This document shows positions 1 to 10,574 of a stretch of 64,000 nt of DNA, piece after piece. Under the pieces are notes generated by a model. It did not search any database and was not told the DNA's origin. It saw nothing but the letters and a program-made list of their open reading frames with translations. This stretch comes from Adiantum capillus-veneris (Eukaryota; Streptophyta; Polypodiopsida; Polypodiales; Pteridaceae), in the NCBI GenBank assembly GCA_014529385.2, contig CM043944.1, positions 173,354,740 through 173,418,739 on the forward strand. The letters are read 5' to 3'. Both the position numbers and the translations under genes were made by a program. Numbering within the stretch: position 1 is the first letter of the stretch; each line of letters starts with the position of its first letter.

Positions 1-180
1 ACATTCCAAGATAAAATCTTCATCCATTGACTTTGTTATTCCCTTTATCCTAATGACCTTTAGAGGGAGTTCTAGCAATAGCTGAGTGTGACTTCTTGTT
101 GTGTTTGTGGATGTCCATGGGCTCAAGGGCCATAATTCTTGCAATGGAAGCTAAGAGACCTGGTTGAGATCCAGCGTTTT

Positions 181-288
181 TCTCTAATTTAAAGTTGCAA
201 GTTGTTGTCAGTGTCAGCTTCCTTACCGAGTTTCTCTCTAACTGAAAGTTGCAAGTTGTTGTCAGCATTAGCTTCCTTACTGAGTTTC
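181..288. repeat. 54-bp tandem duplication
   Basis: Two imperfect copies of a unit containing AAAGTTGCAAGTTGTTGTCA followed by AGCTTCCTTAC(C/T)GAGTTTCTC lie head to tail with a period of 54 bp. Both copies fall in the degraded minus-strand reading frame next to the LINE-like relic, where they appear as a repeated peptide containing NLQLS. No function is apparent. Confidence 0.75.
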
Positions 289-475
289 TCCACTGGAGTT
301 GTGGCTACCTCTTCTCCCTCTGATTCCAAGGCGTCATGTTCAGAGCTGACTAAATCAATCCAGTTGTACGTCCGCCAGAAGGAGAACCTGTTTTGGTTTT
401 GTGGGTCACGTTTTGTTATGTTCCCTTCTAGGGTTAGTTCTTCCTTTCTTGTTAGAGTTTGAGAGGGGGCGGGGG

Positions 476-1513
476 TCAGGGGTGGGGGGGGCGCAGAAGG
501 AGGTGTTTGGCTTTTTCCCTTATGGTTGTTAGATTGATTGGTTGTGGAGGGAACATTCGAAGTAGTAACGAGGGGCGGGGGGGGGGGGGGGGGGGGGATT
601 TTATAGGGCAATCTCTTACAAAGTGTCCCAATTGTTCCACAGTAAAAGGACGCATTGGGTAAATACTTGTAAGTGATGGGCTTGAGTCGCCCTCATTTGT
701 GGCAATAATTATGGAGGATGGTAAAGGTTTGGAAAGATCCATTTCTATTAACATTTGAGGATGCCACGAAGGGTTGAAATCCCTTTGAGGTTTCCCTCCG
801 AGGACTTTCCCTAGTGCTCACCTATGAGCCGTAGGTGGTGGTGGAAACCCACATAGGGTAGTTTTCCATGGCAGACTTATCTGGGTTGAAGCTCTTGGAC
901 CACTTGAACAGACAGAGGGGGGAGGCTCTGGGGACCCAGTGGTGGCCAGTGCTTGCGATTTCGAACGCCATTTTGGTATGTTTTAAACATGAACAGGAAA
1001 TGGTTTGTGGGGAGAGCTTGAATAGACTCCACCTCACAGCCCCTATTTCCCCCTAATTCGTAACCTAGGACCTGAGAACTTCCACTGGGGGACCAAGGGC
1101 CAGCTATTAGGCCTATCTGAGCTCTAGATTATAGGTCTTTTTTATTTTTTTAATTTGAGCAGCACGAAGAATCACCAGAGGTTTACCTCCACCGTCTCCT
1201 CGCTAGCAATCTCCATCCATGCCTTGGTGGTTGCAATCGAAAAGGTATGGTGTAGAGTTCGAGAGCTCCACAAGGCGCCTTCTTGAGGAGGGCCCTGATT
1301 TGGGCTTGGTGCTCGAGGGGAAGGGACCTTTGGGCAGACATGGTAGTTGCCTTTTTGCTTTAAAGCTTCCTGTAGCTGTAAAGCAATGTCGTGGGGGGGA
1401 TTTTGTAGATAATGTAGTTCGAGGGTCATGGAAGGCTCAATCGTGAAAGGGGGGGAGAAGTGACCGGTGGGAAAGAGGATTGGATGGGTGCCACATATTG
1501 TCATGAGATGCAA
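476..1513 (-). pseudogene. LINE-type ORF1 relic (DUF4283 / CCHC knuckle)
   Basis: Several minus-strand frame pieces together resemble the ORF1 protein of plant non-LTR retrotransposons, an RNA-binding protein with a DUF4283 domain and a zinc knuckle. In order they give LFKWSKSFNPDKSA and YPMWV (about 880-920), LGKVLGGKPQRDFNPSW (about 760-800), MLIEMDLSKPLP (about 718-754), then a broken knuckle in which FYCG and LGHFVRDCP lie in adjacent frames (about 610-655). At least two frameshifts and a stop separate the pieces, so it is dead. A proline run encoded by the G tract follows. The piece at 1172-1513 is assigned here only by position. Reading of family from memory; a profile search would settle it. 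Confidence 0.55.
577..597. repeat. 21-bp G homopolymer
   Basis: An uninterrupted run of G, preceded by GGGGC. Runs of this length are error-prone in sequencing and assembly, so the exact length and the local reading frame are unreliable. Confidence 0.9.
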
Positions 1514-2080
1514 TCAAGGGAAGGCAACGCGCTGTACCAGAGGGAGTGCCTCTTTGGTGTGACATGACCTGGTTTACTGCATTGCTAACCTAGCTCTAGC
1601 TCTCCATCGCTAACCTAGCTCTCTCGCTCCACAAACTATAGCTTGTAGACCCCATGTTCTTTAGAGCAAATTCACACAAGCAAGGCTAAGCCCCCGCCAG
1701 CTTGCATAAGCGAATGCTATCGGGTGGTCTCAACTTTGCCGAAATCGACAGAGTTAGATTTCCAGTCTTCTATCCCCGTTCGTTGAAATTGTACTCGCTT
1801 TCAAGTGTGTTGCAGTTAACACGTATGAACAAAATAGCTGACAAACGACATAGTTCCACCTCCGCCGGTGCGGGTGCACCCTTAGAGTGCTCCCCCATAA
1901 ACCCACTAAATCCAACTTTACGAAAAGGCCCTTTCAAATGTGAAGGCCCCTATAAAAATTCCTTTGTGTGCCCATAAGCCCTTCAACAAGTTTCCAATCG
2001 TTTGCACCAAGTAAACTTTCTTTATTTGACTTGTTGACCTTCTATACCAAGTCATAAAAGAGTTTCTCGGGTGTAGGGGG
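1514..2080. other. no recognisable gene
   Basis: Only short overlapping frames on both strands without recognisable domains. I see no clear repeat ends, RNA gene or promoter in this stretch. Confidence 0.5.
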
Positions 2081-2191
2081 TGGTTAAGCCTCAGCACTAA
2101 AGGGCACGGGAGAAAAGAGATGGGATCCGCGGTGGGGGTCCAAAGGGGCAATCTCGAGGCGGATGGATGGCGGAAAAAATGGGCGCCGATC

Positions 2192-2262
2192 ACAGGCTCA
2201 AAGACTCGAACCCGCACCACCACCATGAGAGGCCAATGCTCTAACCGCTACACCCGCGACGG
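2192..2262 (-). repeat. tRNA-like (SINE-type) segment inside the MITE
   Basis: Read on the minus strand this resembles the A box to B box span of a tRNA gene: GTGTAGCGGTTAGAGC (A-box-like), then GGCCTCTCA (anticodon-arm-like), then GGGTTCGAGTCT (B box GGTTCGANNC). The acceptor and T-arm pairings needed for a working tRNA are not convincing, so I read it as tRNA-derived SINE material or an internal Pol III promoter captured by the element, not as a functional tRNA gene. Confidence 0.5.
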
Positions 2263-2298
2263 GGAAGTTGACATATGGGCAAACCAAATAATGATAAA

Positions 2299-2334
2299 TA
2301 AACTCGGACAACCCCCCCTGCTTGTCCGAGTTTA
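2299..2334. repeat. perfect 13-bp hairpin
   Basis: TAAACTCGGACAA (2299-2311) and its exact complement (2322-2334) flank a 10-base C-rich loop. A related CTAGTTTACCTCGG follows at about 2348. It lies within the MITE. Confidence 0.8.
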
Positions 2335-2470
2335 CCTTTCCGTGTCCTAGTTTACCTCGGCATCCTACGGTTGCGCACGTCTCGATCGCCGTGTCTTGAC
2401 TTCGCTGCCGTGGATCCCACCGCTTGAACTTCAAAAATTTCCCGTGCCCTTTAGTGCTAAGGGTGGTTAA

Positions 2471-3253
2471 AGGACCCCTTACATTTCACTGAGACATTTT
2501 AGTTGAAGGGCCCTTGTGGAGGCCTATGAAGCACCAATTATTTTTTTCAAGGCCCCCCTAATAGCACCTTTAGATGGTCTATGGGGGATCCCTCTTACTC
2601 CTGAGGGGAGGAGGGTTGTTGACAAGTGCCGATATAGTATCTATATGTATTCTATAACGGCAGAGGGAATCTCCTTTACACATGTCAGTCTGTGAGATGA
2701 AAGCTAAATTCCAAAAGTGAGAAGTTGCTGTGCACGCGATAAGAGAGAGGCCACCGAAGGTGGCCGGCCTTACTAGTGGGTCTATGGGAGAGCCCTAACA
2801 AAAAGAGCACAAAAGCATTTGTTCGTTCTAAATACTAAAACAATCAAACAAAAATTGAAGAGCACACGTGGTCCTTAAAGGACGGCAAGGCACCCATGAT
2901 CTATCCACTCGTGTAAACAAATGCATAAAAACATCTGTGGGCCATCCCCAATTCATTCTCCTCTCTATGTATGTGTAGGAAAACTAGTAGTCACTGTCAA
3001 AGTGGTTTTTTTACAATCCATAATTGGGGTGTTAAATAAACATTTTACAATGTCTGTCCTCTATATTTAGCAGGGCTATGCCTACCATTAAACAAATGCC
3101 TCTGCAGCTAAAGTCTGTATCCTGCTCAACTGCTAATCTTTTTAAAATCTGTATTTGAATTATGAATTGCTGAGGAATCTGTCAAAGCCACCCACCATTC
3201 AGAGGGGGCCCCCAATGTGCAATGGAACAAAGGGAAATCCCATGCTCTTTGAA
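2471..3253. other. no recognisable gene
   Basis: Between the MITE and the 3' end of the receptor kinase gene. The stretch downstream of the kinase stop (toward lower coordinates) must contain its 3' UTR and polyadenylation signal, but I cannot choose a site with confidence. Confidence 0.4.
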
Positions 3254-5607
3254 TCAAGACGAAGACAGGGGCGTGCCAATGCGTGTGACGGACTCATGGA
3301 GGAGACGCATGGAGGGGCGCTGTTCGGGCTGCGGCGCAACACATGCCAGGGCTATCTTCAAAAATGTCAGCATGTCATCAGCATGATGCATCTCTTCGAC
3401 AAGCACAGGGTCTAAGATGCGAAGCAGTGGCTCCTTCCCCTGCAATGCTGCCTCTATCCATTGCGATAGCTCCACCTCCTCCGCGGGGGAAAGCACTTGC
3501 AGCTTGCCTGTTAGTAGCTGAAGCATTACCATGCCTAAAGAGAACACATCCCCTTTCTGTGTGGGCTTGATACTCTTTGACAATGCTGTCTCTGGGGCCT
3601 GATAGTGCACGTCTTCAGGGCTCACCCCAGCACCGAAGCTCAGTCCGCTGCCGGTGGATGACCTCGACGACACGCTCACTTTTCCCACTTGAGCGCTTGT
3701 AGGCACGCCACTTCCCACAATGCTTAGCAGCCTGTTGAGTCCGTAATCCGCTATGTAGGGCTCCATCTGACAATCCAGAAGAATGTTACTTGGCTTTATG
3801 TCCCCATGGCAAAATTTTCTCGAAGGGCCCTGTTCATGGAGAAAGGCAAGCCCTCTTGCTGCACCTTTAACAATCTTTAGCCTTGCGGCCCATCGGAGCG
3901 GCTCCGAAGATTGGCCTGCAAGCAAGTAAAGCAGAGTAACTGCATTTAAGAGGTAGCATTGTTGAAATGAATAACTCTCAAATGTGAAACAACTTGCATT
4001 GAAGAAGATCATGCAGCATTTGGCACACATTCAATGTCTATCCAAGCTCTTCATTAACATGCAGTGTATTTATGCCCTTCTTAATCGGAAGGGTTGCCGG
4101 ACATGACAGGGTTGAGCTTACCATTAAGCACCGAGGCTAAACTGCCATTGGGAATGTAATTATACACTAGAAGCTTTTCATCCACAGCCCAGTAGTAAGC
4201 CCTCAATCTGACAATGTTGGGATGCCTGACGCGCCCAATTGCTTCCACCTCTGCCTGAAATTCTCTGAACCTGTGTGCACCGGAGTCTCCTAATCTTCGC
4301 ACCGCAACAGTAAGCTCATCGGACAGAATTACCTTGTACACTATTCCGACTCCGCTTTTTCCCAAAACATAAGCCGATGCCTTAAGTAATTCGTCCAGGT
4401 CAAATGTGACTTCGCCATCCAGTGCAACAAGATCCCCCTGATCGAATGCCTCTGGCAACATATCCATAGTGGCCGTTTTTGTGCAGAGCCAGCTAGGGCG
4501 CTGCCCACCCAGACCAACTGAGCTTGGAGTGCTAGAGCTGACCCCCTTGCCACTCGTTTTTTTCTGCGAGAAGGCGCGCCAGTAGCAGTAGAGGAAAATG
4601 AGGCACACAAGGGCAACCCCTGCAACATCGCCAACAACTATGGCAGCAATTGCCCCTTTACTCAAACCCCTGTTTCTGCTTTGCGCTGCAGCCATAAAAG
4701 GAGAGGGGGGCACCAAGCACAATGCAGATAAAGGAGTTCCACACAAGCCTGGATTTCCCAAGAAAGCGGATATGCCTTGCTTTGCCAGCGTGCCTTCCTG
4801 GGGAATAGGGCCAGTGAGATTGTTGAAGGATAGGTCCAAGGTGACATTAGCTGGCAGGGAGGCCAAGCTTGCCGGAATTGCACCGGAGAGCCGGTTATGT
4901 GAGAGGTCCAAAGTGTCCACTAGAGAAGGGAGGTCTCCAAAACTTTCTGGGATGGTCCCTGTCAGAGAATTGTAAGAGAGATCTAATCTTCTGAGAGACA
5001 GCAAGGAGGAGCCAATGGCAGCGGGGGCAGGGCCAGAGAACGAGTTGTGAGACAGCGAGAGGGAGAAGAGTCGAGTGCAATTCGCGAGGGGGGATGCCGG
5101 GATCATTCCTGAGAAGGAGTTGTGGGAGAGATCAAGGCTTTGGAGGGCGGAGAGCCGGTTGAGGAGAGAGGGGAGGGACCCAGAGAGGTTGTTGGAGAAA
5201 AGGAAGAGGCTCTGGAGCTGGGTGGCATTGAAGATAGCGGCAGGGATGGGGCCCGAGAGATGGTTATGGTGGAGGTTGAGGTGGCGGAGATGCGTGAGGC
5301 CACCCAGATCGGCAGCAAGGGAGCCTTGAAGCTGGGCGCGCGGCAGGCTAAGGGTTACAACGGCAGGGGTAGAGGCATTGTCACAGCCGACACCATTCCA
5401 GCGACAAGGGTCAGCATCGAAGGAATTCCAGTTGTTGAGGATGCCGAGGGGATCCACAAGGATGAGTGATTTGAAGCGCAGGAGGAGTTGGCCTTCCAGG
5501 GTGAGGGCACAAGCGCAATCTGCGACGGCAAGGATGAAGAGCAAGGCAGGCCAGATGAGGAGGATTGATCTTTGCATGATGGAGGGGGGTAATTCTCTGT
5601 GCGGCAT
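3254..5607 (-). CDS. LRR receptor-like kinase (ZAR1/LRR-III type), two exons
   Basis: Plasma-membrane LRR receptor-like kinase. Exon 1 is 4122-5607 and exon 2 is 3254-3915, joined across a 206-bp phase-1 intron (AATG/GTAAGC ... TTGCAG); the spliced frame is 715 codons. A start at 5577 (Met11) is also possible and puts the signal peptide right at the N-terminus. Order: signal peptide about 11-35, LRRNT 36-78 with the CRW..GV.C motif, about seven LRRs to 290 (NPGLCG end), transmembrane helix about 319-343, juxtamembrane, kinase domain about 407-711. The kinase is atypical: the loop is GKSGVG, the VAIK lysine position reads VAVRRL, the HRD motif is CHGD, and DFG is DYG. These changes are usual in the ZAR1 / At4g34220-like subfamily, so scaffold or weak-kinase signalling is likely. 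Length fits the family (about 700-760). Ligand unknown. Confidence 0.93.
3916..4121 (-). other. intron of the LRR receptor kinase gene
   Basis: The donor GTAAGC follows the codon for the Gly after NGSLASVLN, and the acceptor is TTGCTTGCAG before GCCAATC. Splicing restores the continuous kinase sequence NGSLASVLNGQSSEPLRW; reading through gives a stop after about 12 codons. Confidence 0.9.
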
Positions 5608-6050
5608 GTCATTGACAAGATGCTACAAAAGCTATGGCATGCACAGTTCAATGTAGGAAGCGGAATTGGGCCTTTGAGCAGTACTTACGAGCTGAATGAA
5701 GAGGGGCCTTCCCGTTGCGCAACAGCTCCCGCTGCCATGAATGAAGACGCGAGGTGGCACGCTCCTGCTACTTACTCTTCTGATTTCTTCATCAGGGCGT
5801 CTTCTCTACTTCTTGATGAGGAGGTGGGGGGTACTGCTCTTCTGCCCCCCGCTTTCTTCATGCAGCAGGGCATCAGCTTCGCTGGCGCATCTCGGCATGA
5901 TGCGCGCACACACACAATTAAGAAAACCATGCAGAATTCGCACGACCCAACATAGGAAATGCGGCTCTCTCTCTAGAGCTTTCCATTAGGGCACCGGTAC
6001 TGTGGTCACCTCGTCAAGCCATATTCATCAACACCCTCCTGTAAAAGCAA

Positions 6051-6051
<1 letters not shown>
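5608..6051 (-). promoter_or_regulatory. upstream region of the receptor kinase gene
   Basis: Immediately 5' of the kinase start on the minus strand. No unambiguous TATA box at the expected distance; the main visible element is the pyrimidine microsatellite just beyond it. Probably holds 5' UTR and core promoter by position only. Confidence 0.35.

Positions 6052-6084
<33 letters not shown>
6052..6084. repeat. (AG)n microsatellite upstream of the receptor kinase
   Basis: About 16 AG dinucleotides, read as (CT)n on the kinase coding strand about 450 bp upstream of its start. CT/GA repeats are common in plant 5' regions and can bind GAGA-binding (BBR/BPC) factors; any role here is inference. Confidence 0.85.
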
Positions 6085-6088
<4 letters not shown>

Positions 6089-6533
6089 CACACGTTGCGT
6101 AGAGTTTCGAGAAGCCCAGCTCACACAGAAGACAGGAGTACACACAGGTGCGGAAGTTTGAAGCCAATAGGATCATGGGGTCCTTGACGAATTGTGCCCA
6201 TAAAACCTTCCTCCAATTGGCCGGCCCTGCACCGTTGGATGAAGAAGATTGCAAGGATCAGGATTGGCCCGCACTCTAAGGAGCAAGTCGGTCATTTTGA
6301 CCTTTGCTCTACCGCTTGGCGTTGAAGGAATGTGGAGGGTCGTGCCAACCGGCCGCGAAGGAAAATTCATTTTCACTTCACATTTCGCCGCATTTCCCAA
6401 GACGGGGAAAAAGCAGCCAAAAGCAAGCTTGAAGCTGCTTTCGAAACCGACGTACACGATCGACAAACCTGTCTTTTTCCCTGGCAAGAATAATTTTCAT
6501 TTTAATTTTCATCCCACGGCCACGGTGGATCGA

Positions 6534-6675
6534 TCGGATAAGCCCGACTCTCGATGCCGGGAGAACTTCAGAAAGGCCGACGGCCGTGACCGGGTTCGAA
6601 CTCTAGACGGTAGGCTGATCGGATAAGCTCAACGCCGTGAGAACTTCAGAAAGGCCGACTGGGTTCGAACTCTAA
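6534..6675. repeat. diverged tandem duplication with B-box-like motif
   Basis: Two copies of a block starting GATCGGATAAGC, containing GAGAACTTCAGAAAGGCCGA and ending GGGTTCGAACTCTA. The second copy lacks about 20 bases. The shared GGGTTCGAACTCT looks like a Pol III B box, and the bases after the second copy read, on the minus strand, like an A-box segment (GTGTAACGATTAGAG). Probably SINE debris. Confidence 0.55.
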
Positions 6676-6785
6676 TCGTTACACGCCCGCCTCTCCACAC
6701 GCTTGGTTGCAAGTTGCCAAGCTGCCAAATACAGCCTTGCCTGCCGTACCTCAACGGGCCGCACTGCCCTGTCTTTTGTACGCCT

Positions 6786-6956
6786 GGATAAATAGGCTCC
6801 TTTTCCTTGTCATTCAGGAATCAGCCAGCAAGGCTAGTTATGGCTCATCGGAGTCACATGACTCATGAGTAGCCGCACACAACCTCAGGTCCTCAACTGC
6901 ACAGCACCTTCACTCCTTTGAAAAGTCCAACAGACAGACAAAAGGCAGAAGCCAGG
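6786..6956 (+). promoter_or_regulatory. possible TATA box and non-coding first exon
   Basis: GGATAAATAGGCTCC at 6787-6801 could serve as a TATA box, and about 160 bp downstream AAGCCAG/GTGAGTTTG is a strong splice-donor context at 6955-6956. No coding exon is recognised downstream, so this could be an LTR promoter remnant or chance. Confidence 0.22.
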
Positions 6957-7640
6957 TGAGTTTGTATTATTATGTAAGTGCTCGATAAAAAAACCTTGGT
7001 TTAGTCACTAGTGTAATGATCTGTAATCCCACCTACAAATTTTGAGATTTACTTTTAAATTTTAAATTTGGAGGTGACAAACCTACAAAATTTAGAGTGT
7101 AATTTGATTTAAAAACCTTCAAATATAGTCGACTTACCTCCAGAATTTCTTATATGTAAGTTTTTGGAAAAAAAAGCTTTTTTCGAACATTGGTCTGTAT
7201 ATGTGAGTGGGAATTTGCCAATGGGGTTATATTTTTCCAACATCGAGTAGGTTCATTAGATAGTATCTCATGAGATGCTCCGTGGAAAACAAAGCGAAAT
7301 GGGGGAAGGGAAGTCAAACTGAAGAGTTGCTCACGTGCAAAAGGGCAGGTGGATAGGGTGAGTAATCATAGGCAACTTGTGAGCAGGCAGACGCCAACTG
7401 ACATGCAAAGAAATGGGACCATGTGCTAGCAAACGGGAAGGGAGGGCAAGCAATGACGAGGAGCAAGGAAAAGAAAAGGCAAGCAAAGGGGATGACTGCC
7501 AAATGGAAATAGCTGGCCAAAGTAATAGAGTAGGCTAGCACGGTGTTGTGCCGCTTTGCGGGCACAGGGTGAAAGTCGAGGATCTACCTACATTTTCAAG
7601 GTTTTGCCAAACTGACGATTTATGCCAGATTCTGCCATGG
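6957..7640. other. AT-rich stretch, no gene recognised
   Basis: Short A/T-rich blocks with repeats of the type ACCTACAAA(A/T)TTT, and no reading frame with recognisable content. Confidence 0.4.
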
Positions 7641-8440
7641 TCTCGGGAGATGATTGGAATGTATGCATTATGTGGTTTTTATAGACCAAAAGTTCTTCAA
7701 AGTGGACTAATTGGGCTAGCAGGTGAAGAAGGAAAGAAAGGATAATTTTCAACTTAAAAATGTAGAGCTTGAAGTGTTGAAGGAGCAGGTCCAGATGGCT
7801 CAACAAACAGAGCTACGGAGCCCAAGTTATTGGAGTTTGAAGGTTCAGTGCGTTACAGATTCTTACCGGATAGGGCAGCTGTGGACATGTGGTCCAAGTG
7901 GATGTTAGTGTATAGGCGCATAGTGCTCGATTTACGGAGCCTACCCGTCTTTTCAGATTGCAGACCAAAGCTATGGATTGCAGTTTATGGCCAAGTGAAG
8001 TTTCCCAGGGGCTAGGTTGGTGCCCACCCGACCACATGGGGAGTCGTGCCATCTGGTGTCTTTTGGGTTGCAACAGAGTTCGAGAAGGTGCTATGCGATG
8101 TGTGGAACTAGCAGGAGTTGATTGCGCGTCAAATGGAGACCGAAGCGGAAAGATATAGCAGTCGGAAAATCGGGTGCATTTGCTTGGAATTGGTTACAGG
8201 TGATTTTCATGTTTTTTGCGGCCTCAGTTCGGGGGCTCGAGGAATCTCGATGTGCGGCTAGAGCTGGAGGGTTTCAAGTCGACAAAATGAAATTTCTGCC
8301 GGATCTTACGGCTCGGGTATTAGATCTTGGAGCAACAAGTTATACTTGCTTGAAAAGGGAGGTTTTTTTGTGTTTATTGTATGGGGGATTCAAAGGTGTT
8401 CAAACAGTGGAGCCATGAGGGCGTGCCACGTGGCGCACGA
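7641..8440 (+). repeat. dispersed repeat, copy 1
   Basis: Shares an ordered series of blocks with 10575-11190: GTATGC(A/T)TTATGTGGTTTT, TATGTAGAGCTTGAAGTG or its equivalent, GTAGTGCTTGATTTA-like, GTCTTTTCAGATC-like, then a GCCACGTGGC-containing segment. The two copies are clearly related but much diverged (many indels). No coding capacity seen; likely non-autonomous or LTR-type repeat. Confidence 0.6.
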
Positions 8441-8907
8441 GTCCTCCCACATGCGTTGAACGATGGCGGGCTGCTGGGGTATTTCAGCAGGGGCGTGAGC
8501 CTTTGAAGGACACAAAGGGGGAGAGAGGGGAGCTCCCTCACCCCGTGGCGATGGCGGGCATGGTCGGGCACTGCGCGCGTGGGCCTGACGATGCATGGCG
8601 GCAATTTTGGCTAGTTAAGGCGGCGCAGGGGCGGCAACGGCCGGCGACATTGCAGTGGTTCGTAGTGATGACGTGGCACACCCGTTAGGGGGCTGTTCCC
8701 GCCCGCGCCCGTTGGGGCCAACATTTTTTGAAGGCAAGGGTGCCCCCCCCCCCACTAGCGATTACGCTAATGCTCGCTAGGGGAGGAGTCCCGCGGCGGC
8801 AGGCAGCAGGTGTGTGAGAGAGAGCCAGTCCGAGAGGTGTTCAAAGGCCTAAAGGGTCAATTCAAAGGGCCATTTCAGAGACCATTCAAGGGACATAGCC
8901 CGTCAGT

Positions 8908-8911
<4 letters not shown>

Positions 8912-8975
<64 letters not shown>
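8912..8975. repeat. (AG)n microsatellite
   Basis: A nearly perfect run of about 32 AG units. Long frames through it are microsatellite artefacts (SLSL or RERE). Confidence 0.95.
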
Positions 8976-8978
<3 letters not shown>

Positions 8979-9189
8979 GCGCTTCACAGAAGGCCAAGAG
9001 GGCACTCCCAAAGGATAATGCAAGGACCAAGCCGGGCGGCTGAGTTGGGTGGACAAAGGGGTGCATCATGCAAGGGTTGCCAAAAATGAAATGTGCCAAG
9101 TGCAAGCACTGCAAGGAAATTTCAAAAAAGGTCTCAGGTGAACTGCACGAGCAAGAGAACTCACATTTTTTTCTTTTTTTGGACTTAGG

Positions 9190-9705
9190 CCACCCCTATA
9201 AAAGGATGAAGCGTGAATTTTTTGGGCCTTTTTTTTCCTTAGTTTCTTTTTGGGGTTTCCTTTCTTTGGGGAGAGTCAATTTTCGAGCATTCTTGGGAGG
9301 GTTTTTGGGAAACTGGCTAGAGTGGTGGGGGAGTTCTTCTGCTTGAGAGCAATTGGAGAAGACAAGGGAAAGGCGAGGAGGAGCGTCCAGAGCACAAGGA
9401 AATTGGGTGGTGGGACGGCTTGGAGAAGAATTCTGAGGCGAGGGTTGCAATTCGAAAGGCATATCAAGCGGGCGTATGCAATAGGATTGTAAAAGAGCAA
9501 TCAGAAATCTTACAATGTATCTGCTGTCAGCATCTCTTGAGTTTGAAAGCCTTGTTTCTTCATCGTATCAATAAATATTGTTTTTATTTGCAGTCTTCTC
9601 TCTCAAAATCTCTTGAATTGTCATTATTATGTGTATTAAACTATGAATTACATCTATATGCACTCTGTTATCCTAGTTTGAGCGCCTGCTAAGCTCCTGT
9701 CTACA
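9190..9705 (+). other. LTR-like TATA / polyA segment
   Basis: CCCCTATAAAAGGATG (about 9193-9208) is a good TATA context, and 370 bp downstream lies ATCAATAAATATTG, a plant-type polyadenylation signal context, followed by T-rich sequence and a CTGTCTACA end. This spacing and order are typical of an LTR U3-R-U5. No matching partner LTR or PBS is found, so it may be a decayed solo LTR linked to the dispersed repeat upstream. Confidence 0.35.
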
Positions 9706-10110
9706 GCTAGAGGCCTGGTGCTCAACCCTGGAGAACTGCACGATCCGACAATGGCTAGCATGCCAGGTGTCATTGGGCATAGAAGGCCAGGGGGTAAAGG
9801 CATGGCCACATTTTTTCTTACTATTTGATGCACACATAAGAGTAGCGAGGGCATTTGGCCGACTAGCTTAGATTGATAGTCCAAAACACCTTTGCGCAAT
9901 AGGTGTTGGGTTCACTGCCCTTCATAGGCTGAGAGACTTGACTGGCTCTTGTGATGTTTTTGAGGGATGTTCAAAGTCACAACTCAAAACAAAGCAAATT
10001 TAGGTTAGAAAAGATGAAGTACACAGCAAAATATCCTTCAATACTCAAAAAACGGCAAAGATTTCAGTAACATCTAAGATAGCCATATGGCAAACCCCTG
10101 ATAAAATCAC

Positions 10111-10437
10111 ATGAATTTGGGTGCCAAAGAGGTTGATTCAAGCTCAAAAATCATGGGAGTTTATTTGGATTCCAAAGCGCAACAACCTGAATCCCATTAT
10201 ACGACCAAACAAACCAACAAAGCACCGCTTGGACAATCAAAGACCAACCACGTCAACAAAACAAGTCTAGAGAGACAAAGAAGTATATCAAGCACAAAAA
10301 CATCAGCTTTGGATCTAGATACCAGTGAAAAAAACACAACGCAAACATCACCTCACCAAGCAGCCAAAGAAATTGTAGAAACAACAAGTATGGTGACCAA
10401 TGCAATCCAAGCAATTCGCCAACATGGCTGGGCTTGA
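10111..10437 (+). CDS. hypothetical 108-codon frame
   Basis: A polar, lysine- and threonine-rich frame without recognised domain, ending in TNAIQAIRQHGW. A further open stretch after the stop (RLFPATYEIMLVQPKWVDPS) hints that it was part of a longer frame. It lies between the two dispersed repeat copies and could be the internal part of a decayed retroelement. I do not recognise it. Confidence 0.2.
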   Translation: MNLGAKEVDSSSKIMGVYLDSKAQQPESHYTTKQTNKAPLGQSKTNHVNKTSLERQRSISSTKTSALDLDTSEKNTTQTSPHQAAKEIVETTSMVTNAIQAIRQHGWA

Positions 10438-10574
10438 CGACTTTTTCCAGCTACCTATGAAATTATGTTGGTGCAGCCAAAGTGGGTCGATCCTAGCAAA
10501 GGGCACAAACAGTGATATGTATGTCTATAGATGCATAATAGAGGGCTAGAGCAGATGGGAAGAGCATGGGCAAG

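Larger units (their letters stand above)
2088..2463. mobile_element. MITE-like inverted-repeat element
   Basis: The termini form an inverted repeat with 19 perfect bases, AGCACTAAAGGGCACGGGA at 2093-2111 and its complement at 2440-2458, extended inwards by a second inverted block around TGGGATCC (about 2122-2130 and 2411-2419). Direct flanking copies of TGGTTAA (2081-2087 and 2464-2470; GGGTGGTTAA if extended) look like a target-site duplication. The interior has no coding capacity, but holds a tRNA-like segment and a perfect 13-bp hairpin. The size and ends fit a non-autonomous DNA transposon (MITE); the superfamily is not clear because the TSD length (7 to 10) is ambiguous. Confidence 0.7.

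Noticed and set aside
2192-2262. Functional tRNA gene
   Set aside because: A and B boxes are present, but acceptor and T stems do not pair convincingly and it lies in a MITE-like element.
4598-5469. Long antisense frames over the receptor kinase (for example 4598-4975 and 5122-5469, plus)
   Set aside because: They are shadows of the LRR coding sequence; high GC and regular leucine codons keep the other strand open.
5969-6254. Frames with RERERE or SLSLSL runs
   Set aside because: Produced by the (AG)n microsatellite; no other support. The same holds at 8810-9114 and 58960-59209.
6173-6626. Overlapping 104- and 125-codon frames near the SINE-like repeat
   Set aside because: No domain, opposite-strand overlap, and the sequence runs into a tRNA-like repeat.
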